From NCBI GenBank assembly GCA_026990815.1, contig JALXCS010000111.1:1-7055 (forward strand): a stretch of 7,055 bases of DNA, written 5' to 3'. The notes under the pieces were generated by a model. It was not told the origin of the DNA. It searched no databases and worked only from the letters and a program-made list of their open reading frames with translations. The DNA comes from Methylomonas sp. GTDB lineage: Bacteria; Pseudomonadota; Gammaproteobacteria; Methylococcales; Methylomonadaceae. The position numbers were made by a program, and so were the translations under genes. Below, one piece after another: positions 1 to 6,710 of the stretch (position 1 is its first letter; every line of letters begins with the position of its first letter).

Positions 1-1888
1 TGTTAATAAAAATATTCTTTGGATAAGTCCAATATCCTACAAAATCGGCAGTTTCTGGATTAATCCAGTCTACCGACTTTAAAATTGCTGTTCTTGATTC
101 TAGTCTCGCAAAAGCCCATGTTGGCATATCATGTAATAGGGCTAAAGTCATAAAATTTTGATAGGCATTTTCATATTCTTTTGAAGCATGCCATTCTTTC
201 TTTTTCATTTTTTTTGGTCTAGAAGATCTTTTCAACCGGTTATCTTCAGAATAAATAACTTCCATCCAAATTGTTGGAACCCCAAAGGCTGCACCACTCA
301 ATCTTGACCTAACCTCATCTAGCGATGTAGAGCCGATGTAGTCGTAATTATTCAACCAATGATTGAACTCTTCGCCTTGCACCATTCCTGTCACAAATGT
401 ATATGCGGGAACGATCATAGAATTTGAATTATGGCTAAATATTAATCCCTTTCTTCCTTTCAAATACAATAATGTAGCTAACCGCTTATGGAATTCTCTC
501 AATGCCAAAATATCTGTCGAACCCTTCTTATGTCCTTTTGAATTAAACCAAAGACCATTTTCAGAGTTTGTGGAAACCATAACACCTCCTTGGTCAAAAT
601 AGAGCCCTTCAAATCCTAACTTATCAATTAACTCTGAAAAACGAAAAAGAAGGTAATCAGTATATCCTTCAGCTCTGTGAGTCAAAAAATAGTCATCTCT
701 TTTGCTAACAAAAGGATTATCATATTTTATTCTCCATACCTTTTCGGGCTTAATCTCCCATAACAATCTAAATTTTTGATAATAGGGATCATTTCGATTC
801 AAGGTATGGGCAGAAAAATAAGGTAATTTATCAATTTTGTATTTTTTAAATTTTTCTAATATCTGCCTGTTTTTTAACAAGCCAGGATAGGCCTTCTTGT
901 CTTTTTTTGGCAAGAGGCTTCCAACACCTGAAGGATAAGTAACATAAGGTAAATTTTGATGGGAAAAAGCAGTTATCCACCACAGATTTATTCCATGATT
1001 TATGCCTTCTTCCAAACTTGCTGACCGAGCAACGCGATGTTTCCTAATATTTCCATTGCCTTCTTTAACTGGCGTCACCAAAAAATTAAATTTAAAAACC
1101 GCATCATTGACTAAAGGTGTTTTTCCGGAAATTAAATTCTGCTGAATATGAATATACCCCTTTTGTTCTCGAATAATTGTAGAATGTTCGGAGTCGCCGA
1201 GCCAACCCATTGCATTGTCTTGAAATAACCAAAAGCTTTTCTCACCATCAACAACTGAGATTGCACTCAGATAAGGCCCATTGTACTTAAATTTATGTAA
1301 AACGTGTTTTGTTCTATTGCCAATTTCATTTGGTTTAAAAATTAGCATTTTTGTCCATAAATTCTTTAAAACATCAGTTTCAAAAGAGAAATTTTGAATT
1401 TCTATCGGTTGCAACGGTTTCAATTTAACCTCAACCATTGCAACACCATCATATTCCACTTGGATTACTACTGTTATTTTTAACTTATTATCTACAACCG
1501 TTTCACCATAAATTTCCGCATGATATCCAGTTTTTTTTAAAAACTTTAAGATATTTGGCTTCAATTCAATCTCTTTTCCATCTATGACCAAAGATAGTTT
1601 TGTACCTGTGACTAGTGACTTACCTTTAGCAAACATTTCCACTGGTAAAAAGGTATTTTTCCAAATGTATTTTCTTTCAACCCCCAATATAATTGTTTGG
1701 TCTAAATACTTTAATGGGGAAAAGCCAGGTAAAACTATTTCTTCTTTGCCAATTTTATTATTCCACCATTGAGGTTTTTGAATCTCTGAGTTGGCTGGTA
1801 AAACTATCATGACCATAACTAAAACAGCCATAATTCTAAAGACAAGGTTTTTTTGTACTACCAGCCTTCCAAAGAATATTATTTCCAT
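1..1888 (-). CDS. Exported glycoside-hydrolase-like protein (DUF6067/GH123-N-like), C-terminus outside window
   Basis: Translating the minus strand from the ATG at 1888 gives 629 codons without a stop, so this is a real gene cut by the window edge. Residues 1-34 form a signal peptide: basic residues R8, K13 and R18, a hydrophobic core at about 19-31, and an A-N-S site before E35. It is therefore probably periplasmic, secreted or surface-bound. Residues about 35-280 look like a beta-rich domain, including a DNAMGWLGDSE stretch near 224-234 and FNFLVTPVK at 267-275. The second half has features of a TIM-barrel glycosidase: GLYFDQGG at 428-435 with D432, REFHKRL from 464, H486, and QGEEF with E506/E507. 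From memory, this order resembles DUF6067/GH123-N-like proteins, but I cannot confirm it by search. Which acidic residues are catalytic is inference. A basic patch lies at 551-564. The start has no clear ribosome binding site. As the neighbour of a glycosyltransferase it may trim or cut the polysaccharide made by this locus. Substrate unknown. Confidence 0.8.
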   Translation of the reverse strand, partial: MEIIFFGRLVVQKNLVFRIMAVLVMVMIVLPANSEIQKPQWWNNKIGKEEIVLPGFSPLKYLDQTIILGVERKYIWKNTFLPVEMFAKGKSLVTGTKLSLVIDGKEIELKPNILKFLKKTGYHAEIYGETVVDNKLKITVVIQVEYDGVAMVEVKLKPLQPIEIQNFSFETDVLKNLWTKMLIFKPNEIGNRTKHVLHKFKYNGPYLSAISVVDGEKSFWLFQDNAMGWLGDSEHSTIIREQKGYIHIQQNLISGKTPLVNDAVFKFNFLVTPVKEGNGNIRKHRVARSASLEEGINHGINLWWITAFSHQNLPYVTYPSGVGSLLPKKDKKAYPGLLKNRQILEKFKKYKIDKLPYFSAHTLNRNDPYYQKFRLLWEIKPEKVWRIKYDNPFVSKRDDYFLTHRAEGYTDYLLFRFSELIDKLGFEGLYFDQGGVMVSTNSENGLWFNSKGHKKGSTDILALREFHKRLATLLYLKGRKGLIFSHNSNSMIVPAYTFVTGMVQGEEFNHWLNNYDYIGSTSLDEVRSRLSGAAFGVPTIWMEVIYSEDNRLKRSSRPKKMKKKEWHASKEYENAYQNFMTLALLHDMPTWAFARLESRTAILKSVDWINPETADFVGYWTYPKNIFIN

Positions 1889-1948
1889 TCAACGCATACC
1901 ATTAAAAGAAAAAGCATAACATTCTTTAGGAGCAATAATATAGGCCAT
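1889..1948 (-). other. Possible 19-codon leader frame abutting the exported-protein start
   Basis: Two bases after the glycosyltransferase stop (TGA at 1953-1951) an ATG at 1948 opens a frame of 19 codons. It ends in TGA at 1891-1889, and the next base starts the ATG of the exported protein in the same frame. A second mini-frame, ATG at 1917 to TAA at 1879, overlaps that start in another frame and has a weak AAAGA sequence upstream. Neither peptide resembles anything I know. They could couple translation to a start lacking its own Shine-Dalgarno, or be chance. A nonsense change in a longer gene is less likely, since the signal peptide is complete from 1888. Confidence 0.2.
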
Positions 1949-1950
1949 GA

Positions 1951-3129
1951 TCAGTTTGAAATTTCTCCGTATTTCTTCTTTACTTGATAAGCTGAAACAA
2001 TTTCTTCAGCTATTCGATGCCAGGAAAACATTGAAGCAACTAGTTTTTTTGCAGAATGAATAAAATCATTCTTCTGTTCAGCATTATTCTGGAGAGAGAG
2101 AATTGCTTGACTAAAAACTTCAGCATCCAATGAAACCTCATATCCGGCACTATATTCCGAAATTTCTGGGAAATGACATTCTTCTGAAACGACGACTGCA
2201 CATCCATAAGCCATTGCTTCAGTGATTGCCATGCTAAATCCTTCCTGCCTGGAAGGCAATACAAAACATTCCGCATTCCTCAATGCAGAATATTTGAGAT
2301 CACCATAAATTGGACCAATAACATGAACTTTACTACCTAGATTGTTTTCTTTTATTTTGTGCTCCAAATTGGCTTGCTCTCCATCATCATTTCCGGCAAT
2401 AACGAGATCTAGGTTGCCAGTCTGACTAGTAACTTTTGCAAAACAATCTATCAGAATATCCAGCCCTTTTTTATAGTGCAACCGACTTAAAAACAGAATA
2501 AATGGTTTATTTTTTAACTGAGGAAAAGAATTAAAAAAGATATTTTTATCAAGATTATCTTTTACCTTTTCAGGAAAAATACCATTTGGAAAAACACGTA
2601 ATTCACATCGCAAATTAAGAGGTTTAATTAAATTCTTTTCCGTTTCATTGAGGCAATGAATAAAAAGAGATTTATTCAATAAGTATCTCGACAAAAAAGT
2701 TAACATTATTCTTTTTCGCCATTTTTTTTGCGAAAGGCTCCATGGATCCAACATGCCTCTAGGCGAAAAAACAAAGGGGGTATTAAGAAATAATGCAATA
2801 ATCGCGCTCTGTAGAACAATTGGATCCCATACTCCATGTATATGGACAATATCAGCTTTGCGAATTTCATTAAGAAGAAGTTTAATAGCACTGATCGCAA
2901 AAATCTTATCCTTGATTCCTTTATTTGGGATTAAAACTAGATCTATTCCGTCAAAGTACGGGATATTTTTTTTAGTTTTATTAATCCCTTCTTGCTGTTC
3001 TTTCGAATACATAAAAGCCAATGAAACTTGATGACCCTGTTTTGCTTGAGCCGCAGCCAGACTTGGAGCACTAACGGCTGGCCCCCCATGTGAAGGATCA
3101 ATCGTTTTAAGAACATGAAAAATCTTCAT
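1951..3129 (-). CDS. GT4-type (GT-B fold) glycosyltransferase
   Basis: This 392-residue protein has the usual length and layout of a GT4 retaining glycosyltransferase, a cytoplasmic enzyme that moves a sugar from a nucleotide donor to a growing lipid-linked glycan. The N-terminal Rossmann domain begins with MKIFHVLKTID, followed by HGGPAVSAPSLA at 14-25, HIHGVWDP at 96-103 and SPRGMLDPWSL at 122-132. The C-terminal donor-binding domain starts near 209 with ILFLSRLHYKKGLDIL (R216 and K220/K221 in the phosphate-binding region). It contains the E-x7-E signature in EGFSMAITEAM, E296 and E304. No membrane segment is evident. The ATG at 3129 fits the family N-terminus, although no clear Shine-Dalgarno precedes it. 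The gene follows wecB after 51 bases and precedes the exported protein by 62. Donor and acceptor cannot be read from the sequence; GDP-fucose, UDP-GlcA or UDP-ManNAc from the neighbouring pathways are candidates only. It looks more A+T-rich than the genes to its right. Confidence 0.93.
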   Translation of the reverse strand: MKIFHVLKTIDPSHGGPAVSAPSLAAAQAKQGHQVSLAFMYSKEQQEGINKTKKNIPYFDGIDLVLIPNKGIKDKIFAISAIKLLLNEIRKADIVHIHGVWDPIVLQSAIIALFLNTPFVFSPRGMLDPWSLSQKKWRKRIMLTFLSRYLLNKSLFIHCLNETEKNLIKPLNLRCELRVFPNGIFPEKVKDNLDKNIFFNSFPQLKNKPFILFLSRLHYKKGLDILIDCFAKVTSQTGNLDLVIAGNDDGEQANLEHKIKENNLGSKVHVIGPIYGDLKYSALRNAECFVLPSRQEGFSMAITEAMAYGCAVVVSEECHFPEISEYSAGYEVSLDAEVFSQAILSLQNNAEQKNDFIHSAKKLVASMFSWHRIAEEIVSAYQVKKKYGEISN

Positions 3130-3164
3130 TGGATCAGAAATAATGCTTGTCAGTGTTAGTGTAC

Positions 3165-3197
3165 AAAAAAAACCTCTATTCTAATTAACTAGAGACT
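3165..3197 (-). terminator. Weak Rho-independent terminator-like hairpin at end of wecB
   Basis: On the minus strand AGTCTCTA (3197-3190) pairs with TAGAGGTT (3178-3171) across an 11-base loop. This gives eight pairs, two of them G-U wobbles, followed by six T residues at 3170-3165. The wecB stop codon lies inside the loop. The stem is A+U-rich and the loop long, so at most I expect partial termination, lowering expression of the two downstream genes. It may also be chance in A+T-rich DNA. Confidence 0.3.
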
Positions 3198-4314
3198 GAA
3201 CAATTCTCATTCTAGCCTCCCCATCCCCATAAGGATTATGAGCCCTAGACATCCGTTCATAAACTTCCTTATCCAACAAAACTTTCTCTACGCCTTCGAC
3301 AATTTTAGTTTTATCCGTTCCGACTAATAAAACGGTTCCAGCCTCGACAGCCTCCGGTCTTTCTGTAACTTCTCTCATCACCAATACCGGCTTACCCAAT
3401 GAAGGCCCTTCTTCCTGGATTCCACCCGAATCTGTCAAAATCAAATCACTTTGATCCATCATCCAGACAAAAGGGGCGTAATCCAATGGATCAATCAAGT
3501 AGACATTATTAATACCATCCAGGATTTCAAAAACAGGCTTTTGGACATTGGGATTTAAATGCACCGGGTAAATTAAATCCCAGTCAGGATGTTTTTCAGC
3601 CAGTTCCTTTATGGCAGTGCATAAGTCAATAAAACCCTGGCCAAAGTTCTCTCTTCGATGGCCAGTAATTAAAATCAATTTTCTTTGTTGATCTGTTATT
3701 GCTTGATAGAGTTGCTGACCAAACTTCTCCTGCCATTCTGTTTCTGGCATTGAATTTACTTTATCCCTGACAATCAGCAATGCATCGATTACGGTATTTC
3801 CAGTCACGACAATTTTATCTTCAGAGACACCTTCGTCTAGTAAATTTTGCTTTGCTTTTGGGGTTGGTGAAAAATGCAAATCGGCTAATCGACCAACAAG
3901 TGTTCGGTTAGCTTCCTCTGGGAAAGGGGCTCTAAGATTACCCGTACGCAATCCAGCTTCTACATGACCTACTTTAATTCCTTCATAAAATGCAGCTAAT
4001 CCTGCTGCAAAACAGGTTGTGGTATCGCCATGCACCAAAACTATATCGGGTTTTGCTTCCCTTAAAACGTCTCGTAAACCCAACAACACTTTTGCAGTTA
4101 GATCGAACAAATCCTGATTGGGAGCCATTAAATCAAGATCAAAATCAGGGTTTATTTCGAATAAATTGAGCACTTGGTCCAGCATCTCTCTGTGTTGTGC
4201 CGTCACACAGACTAAAGATTCGATATTATCGTGTTTTTGTAATTCAAGAACCACAGGCACCATTTTAATTGCTTCGGGCCTGGTTCCAAATACGGTTAAT
4301 ACTTTTTTTGTCAT
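3181..4314 (-). CDS. wecB: UDP-N-acetylglucosamine 2-epimerase (non-hydrolysing)
   Basis: This cytoplasmic enzyme interconverts UDP-GlcNAc and UDP-ManNAc and so supplies ManNAc, or ManNAcA after oxidation, for surface glycans. The 377 residues match the family length of about 375. Family motifs appear in order: VFGTRPEAIKM at 8-18, HGDTTT at 95-100 with D97, VGHVEAGLRTG at 115-125 with E119, FPEEANR at 131-137 with E133, TGHRREN at 217-223 with H219, and the UDP-binding LTDSGGIQEEGPSLGKPV at 293-310. D97, E119, E133 and H219 correspond to the E. coli residues D95, E117, E131 and H213. I chose the ATG at 4314 because the family usually starts two or three residues before VLTVFGTRPE. A TTG at 4323 would add three residues but sits only two bases from the AAGGA site. 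The gene begins 25 bases after ugd. No UDP-ManNAc dehydrogenase (wecC) is in the window, so the final sugar is uncertain. A hydrolysing epimerase (NeuC type) is less likely. Confidence 0.96.
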   Translation of the reverse strand: MTKKVLTVFGTRPEAIKMVPVVLELQKHDNIESLVCVTAQHREMLDQVLNLFEINPDFDLDLMAPNQDLFDLTAKVLLGLRDVLREAKPDIVLVHGDTTTCFAAGLAAFYEGIKVGHVEAGLRTGNLRAPFPEEANRTLVGRLADLHFSPTPKAKQNLLDEGVSEDKIVVTGNTVIDALLIVRDKVNSMPETEWQEKFGQQLYQAITDQQRKLILITGHRRENFGQGFIDLCTAIKELAEKHPDWDLIYPVHLNPNVQKPVFEILDGINNVYLIDPLDYAPFVWMMDQSDLILTDSGGIQEEGPSLGKPVLVMREVTERPEAVEAGTVLLVGTDKTKIVEGVEKVLLDKEVYERMSRAHNPYGDGEARMRIVQSLVN

Positions 4315-4325
4315 TCTTATCAATT

Positions 4326-4330
4326 TCCTT
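4326..4330 (-). promoter_or_regulatory. Ribosome binding site that decides the wecB start
   Basis: AAGGA on the minus strand lies 11 bases before the ATG at 4314 but only 2 bases before the TTG at 4323. The second spacing is too short for initiation, so the site favours the ATG even though its distance is on the long side. Confidence 0.6.
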
Positions 4331-4339
4331 TAAATCGGC

Positions 4340-5644
4340 TTATCTACCTACACAATAATAGTCCAAGCCAGCATTTTCCATCAGCTTTGATTCATAGACA
4401 TTTCTTAAATCAACAAACACATTCCCGTTCATTAAAGATTTTATTTTCTTCAAATCCAAACCGCGATATTGGTTCCACTCTGTCATTAATACTATTGCAT
4501 CAGCCCCATTACAGGCATCTTCAAACGAAGAACAATAGGAAATATTTTCTGGTAATAATGGCTTGGCCTCTTCCATCGCTTCTGGGTCGTGAGCCCTGAT
4601 TTTTGCTCCTTTATCGAGCAAAGCTGGTAATATTGCAAGTGCAGGAGCATCGCGCATATCATCAGTTTCTGGTTTAAAAGCGAGTCCTAATACTGCAATG
4701 GTTTTGCCTGACTCTGATCCACCTAGTGCATGACGAATCTTACTCACCATTCTGGCTTTTTGCGCTGCATTGACTTCAACGACAGATTCAACAATTCTAC
4801 TTGAAACCCCATGTTCCTGTGCAATTCTAATTAATGCCAATGTATCTTTAGGGAAGCAAGACCCCCCATACCCAGGACCTGCATGAAGAAATTTCTTGCC
4901 AATTCGTCCATCCAGGCCCATACCTTTTGCAACTGCATGTACATCAGCTCCCACTTGCTCACATAACATGGAAATTTCGTTGATAAAACTTATTTTTGTC
5001 GCCAAAAAAGCATTTGCAGCATATTTAATTAACTCCGCACTTTCTAAATCTGTGATTAAAATTGGCGCTTCGATTAAATTCAATGGCCGATAAAGTTCTT
5101 TAAGAAGCTTTTCGGCCCGTTCACTTTCCAGACCAAGTACTACACGATCTGGCCGCATAAAATCGCCGATTGCTGAGCCTTCCCTTAAAAATTCGGGATT
5201 CGATACCATATCAAAATCAGCTTGTGGATTGGTTTCCTTAATAACTCTGTAAACCTGTCTTGCAGTTCCCACAGGGACAGTTGATTTATCTACAATAACT
5301 GTATAGCCCTTAAGATGGACAGCAATTTCTTCAGCGGCTTTATAGATATATTTTAAATCAGCATGACCATCTCCTCGACGCGTAGGTGTTCCCACTGCTA
5401 TAAAAACAATATCCGCTTCATTGACGGCTTTTTTTAAATTCAGACTAAATTCCAACCTGCCTGCCTTGACATTCTTTTCAACCAAATCGTCCAGCCCAGG
5501 TTCATAAATGGGAATACCGCCCGCATTTAGCTTTTCAATTTTTGCATCATCTTTATCTACACAAGTCACATTGGCGCCAAATTCAGCAAAACAAGCGCCT
5601 GAAACCAAGCCAACATACCCTGAGCCAATCATAACTACGTTCAT
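4340..5644 (-). CDS. ugd: UDP-glucose 6-dehydrogenase
   Basis: This cytoplasmic enzyme oxidises UDP-glucose to UDP-glucuronate with two NAD+, making the precursor of GlcA and of sugars derived from it. The 434-residue protein has the full three-part UDP-glucose/GDP-mannose dehydrogenase layout. An N-terminal NAD-binding Rossmann fold has GSGYVG at 7-12 and D30 closing the second strand. The motifs AVGTPT (83-88) and DKSTVPVGT (119-127) follow. SNPEFLREG at 148-156 carries E151 and E155, and the central helix region has ELIKYAANAF at 204-213 with K207. The catalytic loop GYGGSCFPKDT at 258-268 holds the nucleophile C263 and D267. A C-terminal UDP-binding domain includes GLAFKPETDDMRDAP at 320-334. 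A Shine-Dalgarno AAGGA lies 7 bases before the ATG. It sits 98 bases after fcl and 25 before wecB. GDP-mannose and UDP-ManNAc dehydrogenases share this fold, but the motif set and the VSGACFAEFG start fit Ugd best. Confidence 0.95.
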   Translation of the reverse strand: MNVVMIGSGYVGLVSGACFAEFGANVTCVDKDDAKIEKLNAGGIPIYEPGLDDLVEKNVKAGRLEFSLNLKKAVNEADIVFIAVGTPTRRGDGHADLKYIYKAAEEIAVHLKGYTVIVDKSTVPVGTARQVYRVIKETNPQADFDMVSNPEFLREGSAIGDFMRPDRVVLGLESERAEKLLKELYRPLNLIEAPILITDLESAELIKYAANAFLATKISFINEISMLCEQVGADVHAVAKGMGLDGRIGKKFLHAGPGYGGSCFPKDTLALIRIAQEHGVSSRIVESVVEVNAAQKARMVSKIRHALGGSESGKTIAVLGLAFKPETDDMRDAPALAILPALLDKGAKIRAHDPEAMEEAKPLLPENISYCSSFEDACNGADAIVLMTEWNQYRGLDLKKIKSLMNGNVFVDLRNVYESKLMENAGLDYYCVGR

Positions 5645-5651
5645 AAATCTA

Positions 5652-5656
5652 TCCTT
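5652..5656 (-). promoter_or_regulatory. Ribosome binding site of ugd
   Basis: AAGGA on the minus strand lies 7 bases before the ATG at 5644. This is a standard spacing and supports that start. Confidence 0.7.
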
Positions 5657-5705
5657 AAAATAATTATCTTTGCCAATCTATTTCAATGAGGGAAGTCTTT
5701 AATAA

Positions 5706-5711
5706 AGTATA
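5706..5711 (-). promoter_or_regulatory. Possible -10 element in the fcl-ugd gap
   Basis: The 98-base gap between fcl and ugd is the longest in the cluster and is A+T-rich. On the minus strand it contains TATACT, five of six matches to the bacterial -10 consensus, about 60 bases before the ugd start. I see no good -35 hexamer at 16-18 bases, so an internal promoter for ugd and the genes after it is only a possibility. Confidence 0.2.
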
Positions 5712-5742
5712 ACGTTAATTGATTAGTAATAACTGAATCACA

Positions 5743-6678
5743 CTATTTTTGTTGACAGTACCATTCATAAGTACAGGAAATCCCTTGCTCCAAGTCTATC
5801 CTCGCTTTCCAGCCCATTTGGTTCAAAAAACCAACATCCAGTAATTTCCTGGGTGTGCCATCTGGTTTACTCGTATCAAATTCCAGCCTGCCAGCAAAAT
5901 CCACTTGCTCCTTAACTAGTTCAGCCAATTCTTTAATGCTTACATCATTTCCCACGCCTACATTCACTATCTGGTCTCCAGAATAATTCTCCATCAAAAA
6001 AACGCTAGCATCTGCCATATCATCAACATACAGAAACTCTCGTTTGGGTTTACCCGTGCCCCAAATAGTTACTGTCTCATCACCATGAATTTTTGCCTCA
6101 TGGAATTTTCGAATTAATGCAGGTAAAACATGGGAATTTTGCAAATCAAAATTATCTCCAGGACCATATAAATTAGTTGGCATCAAACTAATCGCATCAA
6201 AACCATATTGTTTTCGATAAGCCTGACACATTTTGATCCCGGCAATTTTGGCTATCGCATACCATTCATTAGTTGGCTCCAAAGCGCCAGTCAATAAATA
6301 TTCTTCCTTAAGAGGCTGTGGCGCCATTTTTGGATAAATACAAGATGATCCGAGAAAAACCAGTTTTTTTACACCAGATTGATAGGCTCCATTAATAACG
6401 TTATTTTGAATAGCCAGATTATCGTAAATAAATTCGGCTGGATAGTTATCATTTGCATGAATGCCGCCCACTTTTGCAGCGGCATTAATTACTATATCAG
6501 GGCGTTCTTGAGTGTAAAATTGATTGACTGCCAGCGAATCTTTTAAATCAAGTTCTCGTCTTGACCGTAATACAAGATTTTTGTAGCCCTTGCCTAGCAA
6601 ATTTCTAACTATTGCTGAGCCCACCAAACCTTTATGTCCTGCCACAAAAATCTTGCTTTCTAATGCAATATTCTTCAT
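5743..6678 (-). CDS. fcl: GDP-L-fucose synthase (GDP-4-keto-6-deoxymannose 3,5-epimerase-4-reductase)
   Basis: This cytoplasmic extended short-chain dehydrogenase carries out the second step of GDP-fucose synthesis: epimerisation at C3 and C5 of the Gmd product, then NADPH reduction at C4 to give GDP-L-fucose. The 311 residues are close to the usual length of about 320. The nucleotide-binding motif AGHKGLVGSA is at 13-22. AAAKVGGIHAN at 66-76 and GSSCIYP at 110-116 follow, with S111 and C113. YAIAKIAG at 140-147 supplies the catalytic Y140 and K144. The substrate region has MPTNLYGPGDNF at 166-177 and NSHVLPALIRKF at 181-192 with H183. S111, C113, Y140, K144 and H183 align with S107, C109, Y136, K140 and H179 of the E. 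coli enzyme at a constant offset of four, so it should be active. The ATG at 6678 has a strong AGGAG site. It lies 32 bases after gmd, which makes its substrate, so the two are surely one unit. Also called wcaG. Confidence 0.97.
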   Translation of the reverse strand: MKNIALESKIFVAGHKGLVGSAIVRNLLGKGYKNLVLRSRRELDLKDSLAVNQFYTQERPDIVINAAAKVGGIHANDNYPAEFIYDNLAIQNNVINGAYQSGVKKLVFLGSSCIYPKMAPQPLKEEYLLTGALEPTNEWYAIAKIAGIKMCQAYRKQYGFDAISLMPTNLYGPGDNFDLQNSHVLPALIRKFHEAKIHGDETVTIWGTGKPKREFLYVDDMADASVFLMENYSGDQIVNVGVGNDVSIKELAELVKEQVDFAGRLEFDTSKPDGTPRKLLDVGFLNQMGWKARIDLEQGISCTYEWYCQQK

Positions 6679-6682
6679 GATA

Positions 6683-6687
6683 CTCCT
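6683..6687 (-). promoter_or_regulatory. Ribosome binding site of fcl
   Basis: AGGAG on the minus strand, inside an AAAAAGGAGT stretch, lies 4 bases before the ATG at 6678. This is the strongest Shine-Dalgarno in the window. Confidence 0.75.
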
Positions 6688-6693
6688 TTTTCC

Positions 6694-6705
6694 CTTGGCT
6701 CCAAG
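6694..6705 (-). repeat. Small inverted repeat between gmd and fcl
   Basis: CTTGGAGCCAAG is a perfect inverted repeat (CTTGG and CCAAG around two bases) just upstream of the fcl Shine-Dalgarno. As RNA it could form only a short hairpin of about four pairs with a GAGC loop. No T-run follows, so it is not a terminator. An effect on processing or translation is speculation. Confidence 0.25.
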
Positions 6706-6710
6706 CTTGC

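Noticed and set aside
363..602. Plus-strand 79-codon frame
   Set aside because: It lies wholly inside the long minus-strand exported-protein frame, has no ribosome binding site, and its product shows no recognisable features. Opposite-strand shadow.
1531..1543. Slippery-like T TTA AAA sequence followed by more A residues in the minus-strand reading frame
   Set aside because: The pattern fits a -1 frameshift heptamer in the correct frame, but the zero frame continues for hundreds of codons. I see no stimulatory structure and no meaningful -1 product. Likely chance in A+T-rich coding DNA.
1584..1772. Plus-strand 62-codon frame
   Set aside because: Antisense shadow of the exported-protein gene, within a continuous minus-strand frame with a signal peptide.
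3130..3164. Possible promoter before the glycosyltransferase (TTGTAC ... CATTAT)
   Set aside because: Spacing is only 15 bases and the -10 match is poor, so I do not list it as a feature.
4315..4323. TTG start adding three residues to WecB
   Set aside because: The Shine-Dalgarno is only two bases from this TTG, and family members start close to VLTVFGTRPE, which fits the ATG at 4314.
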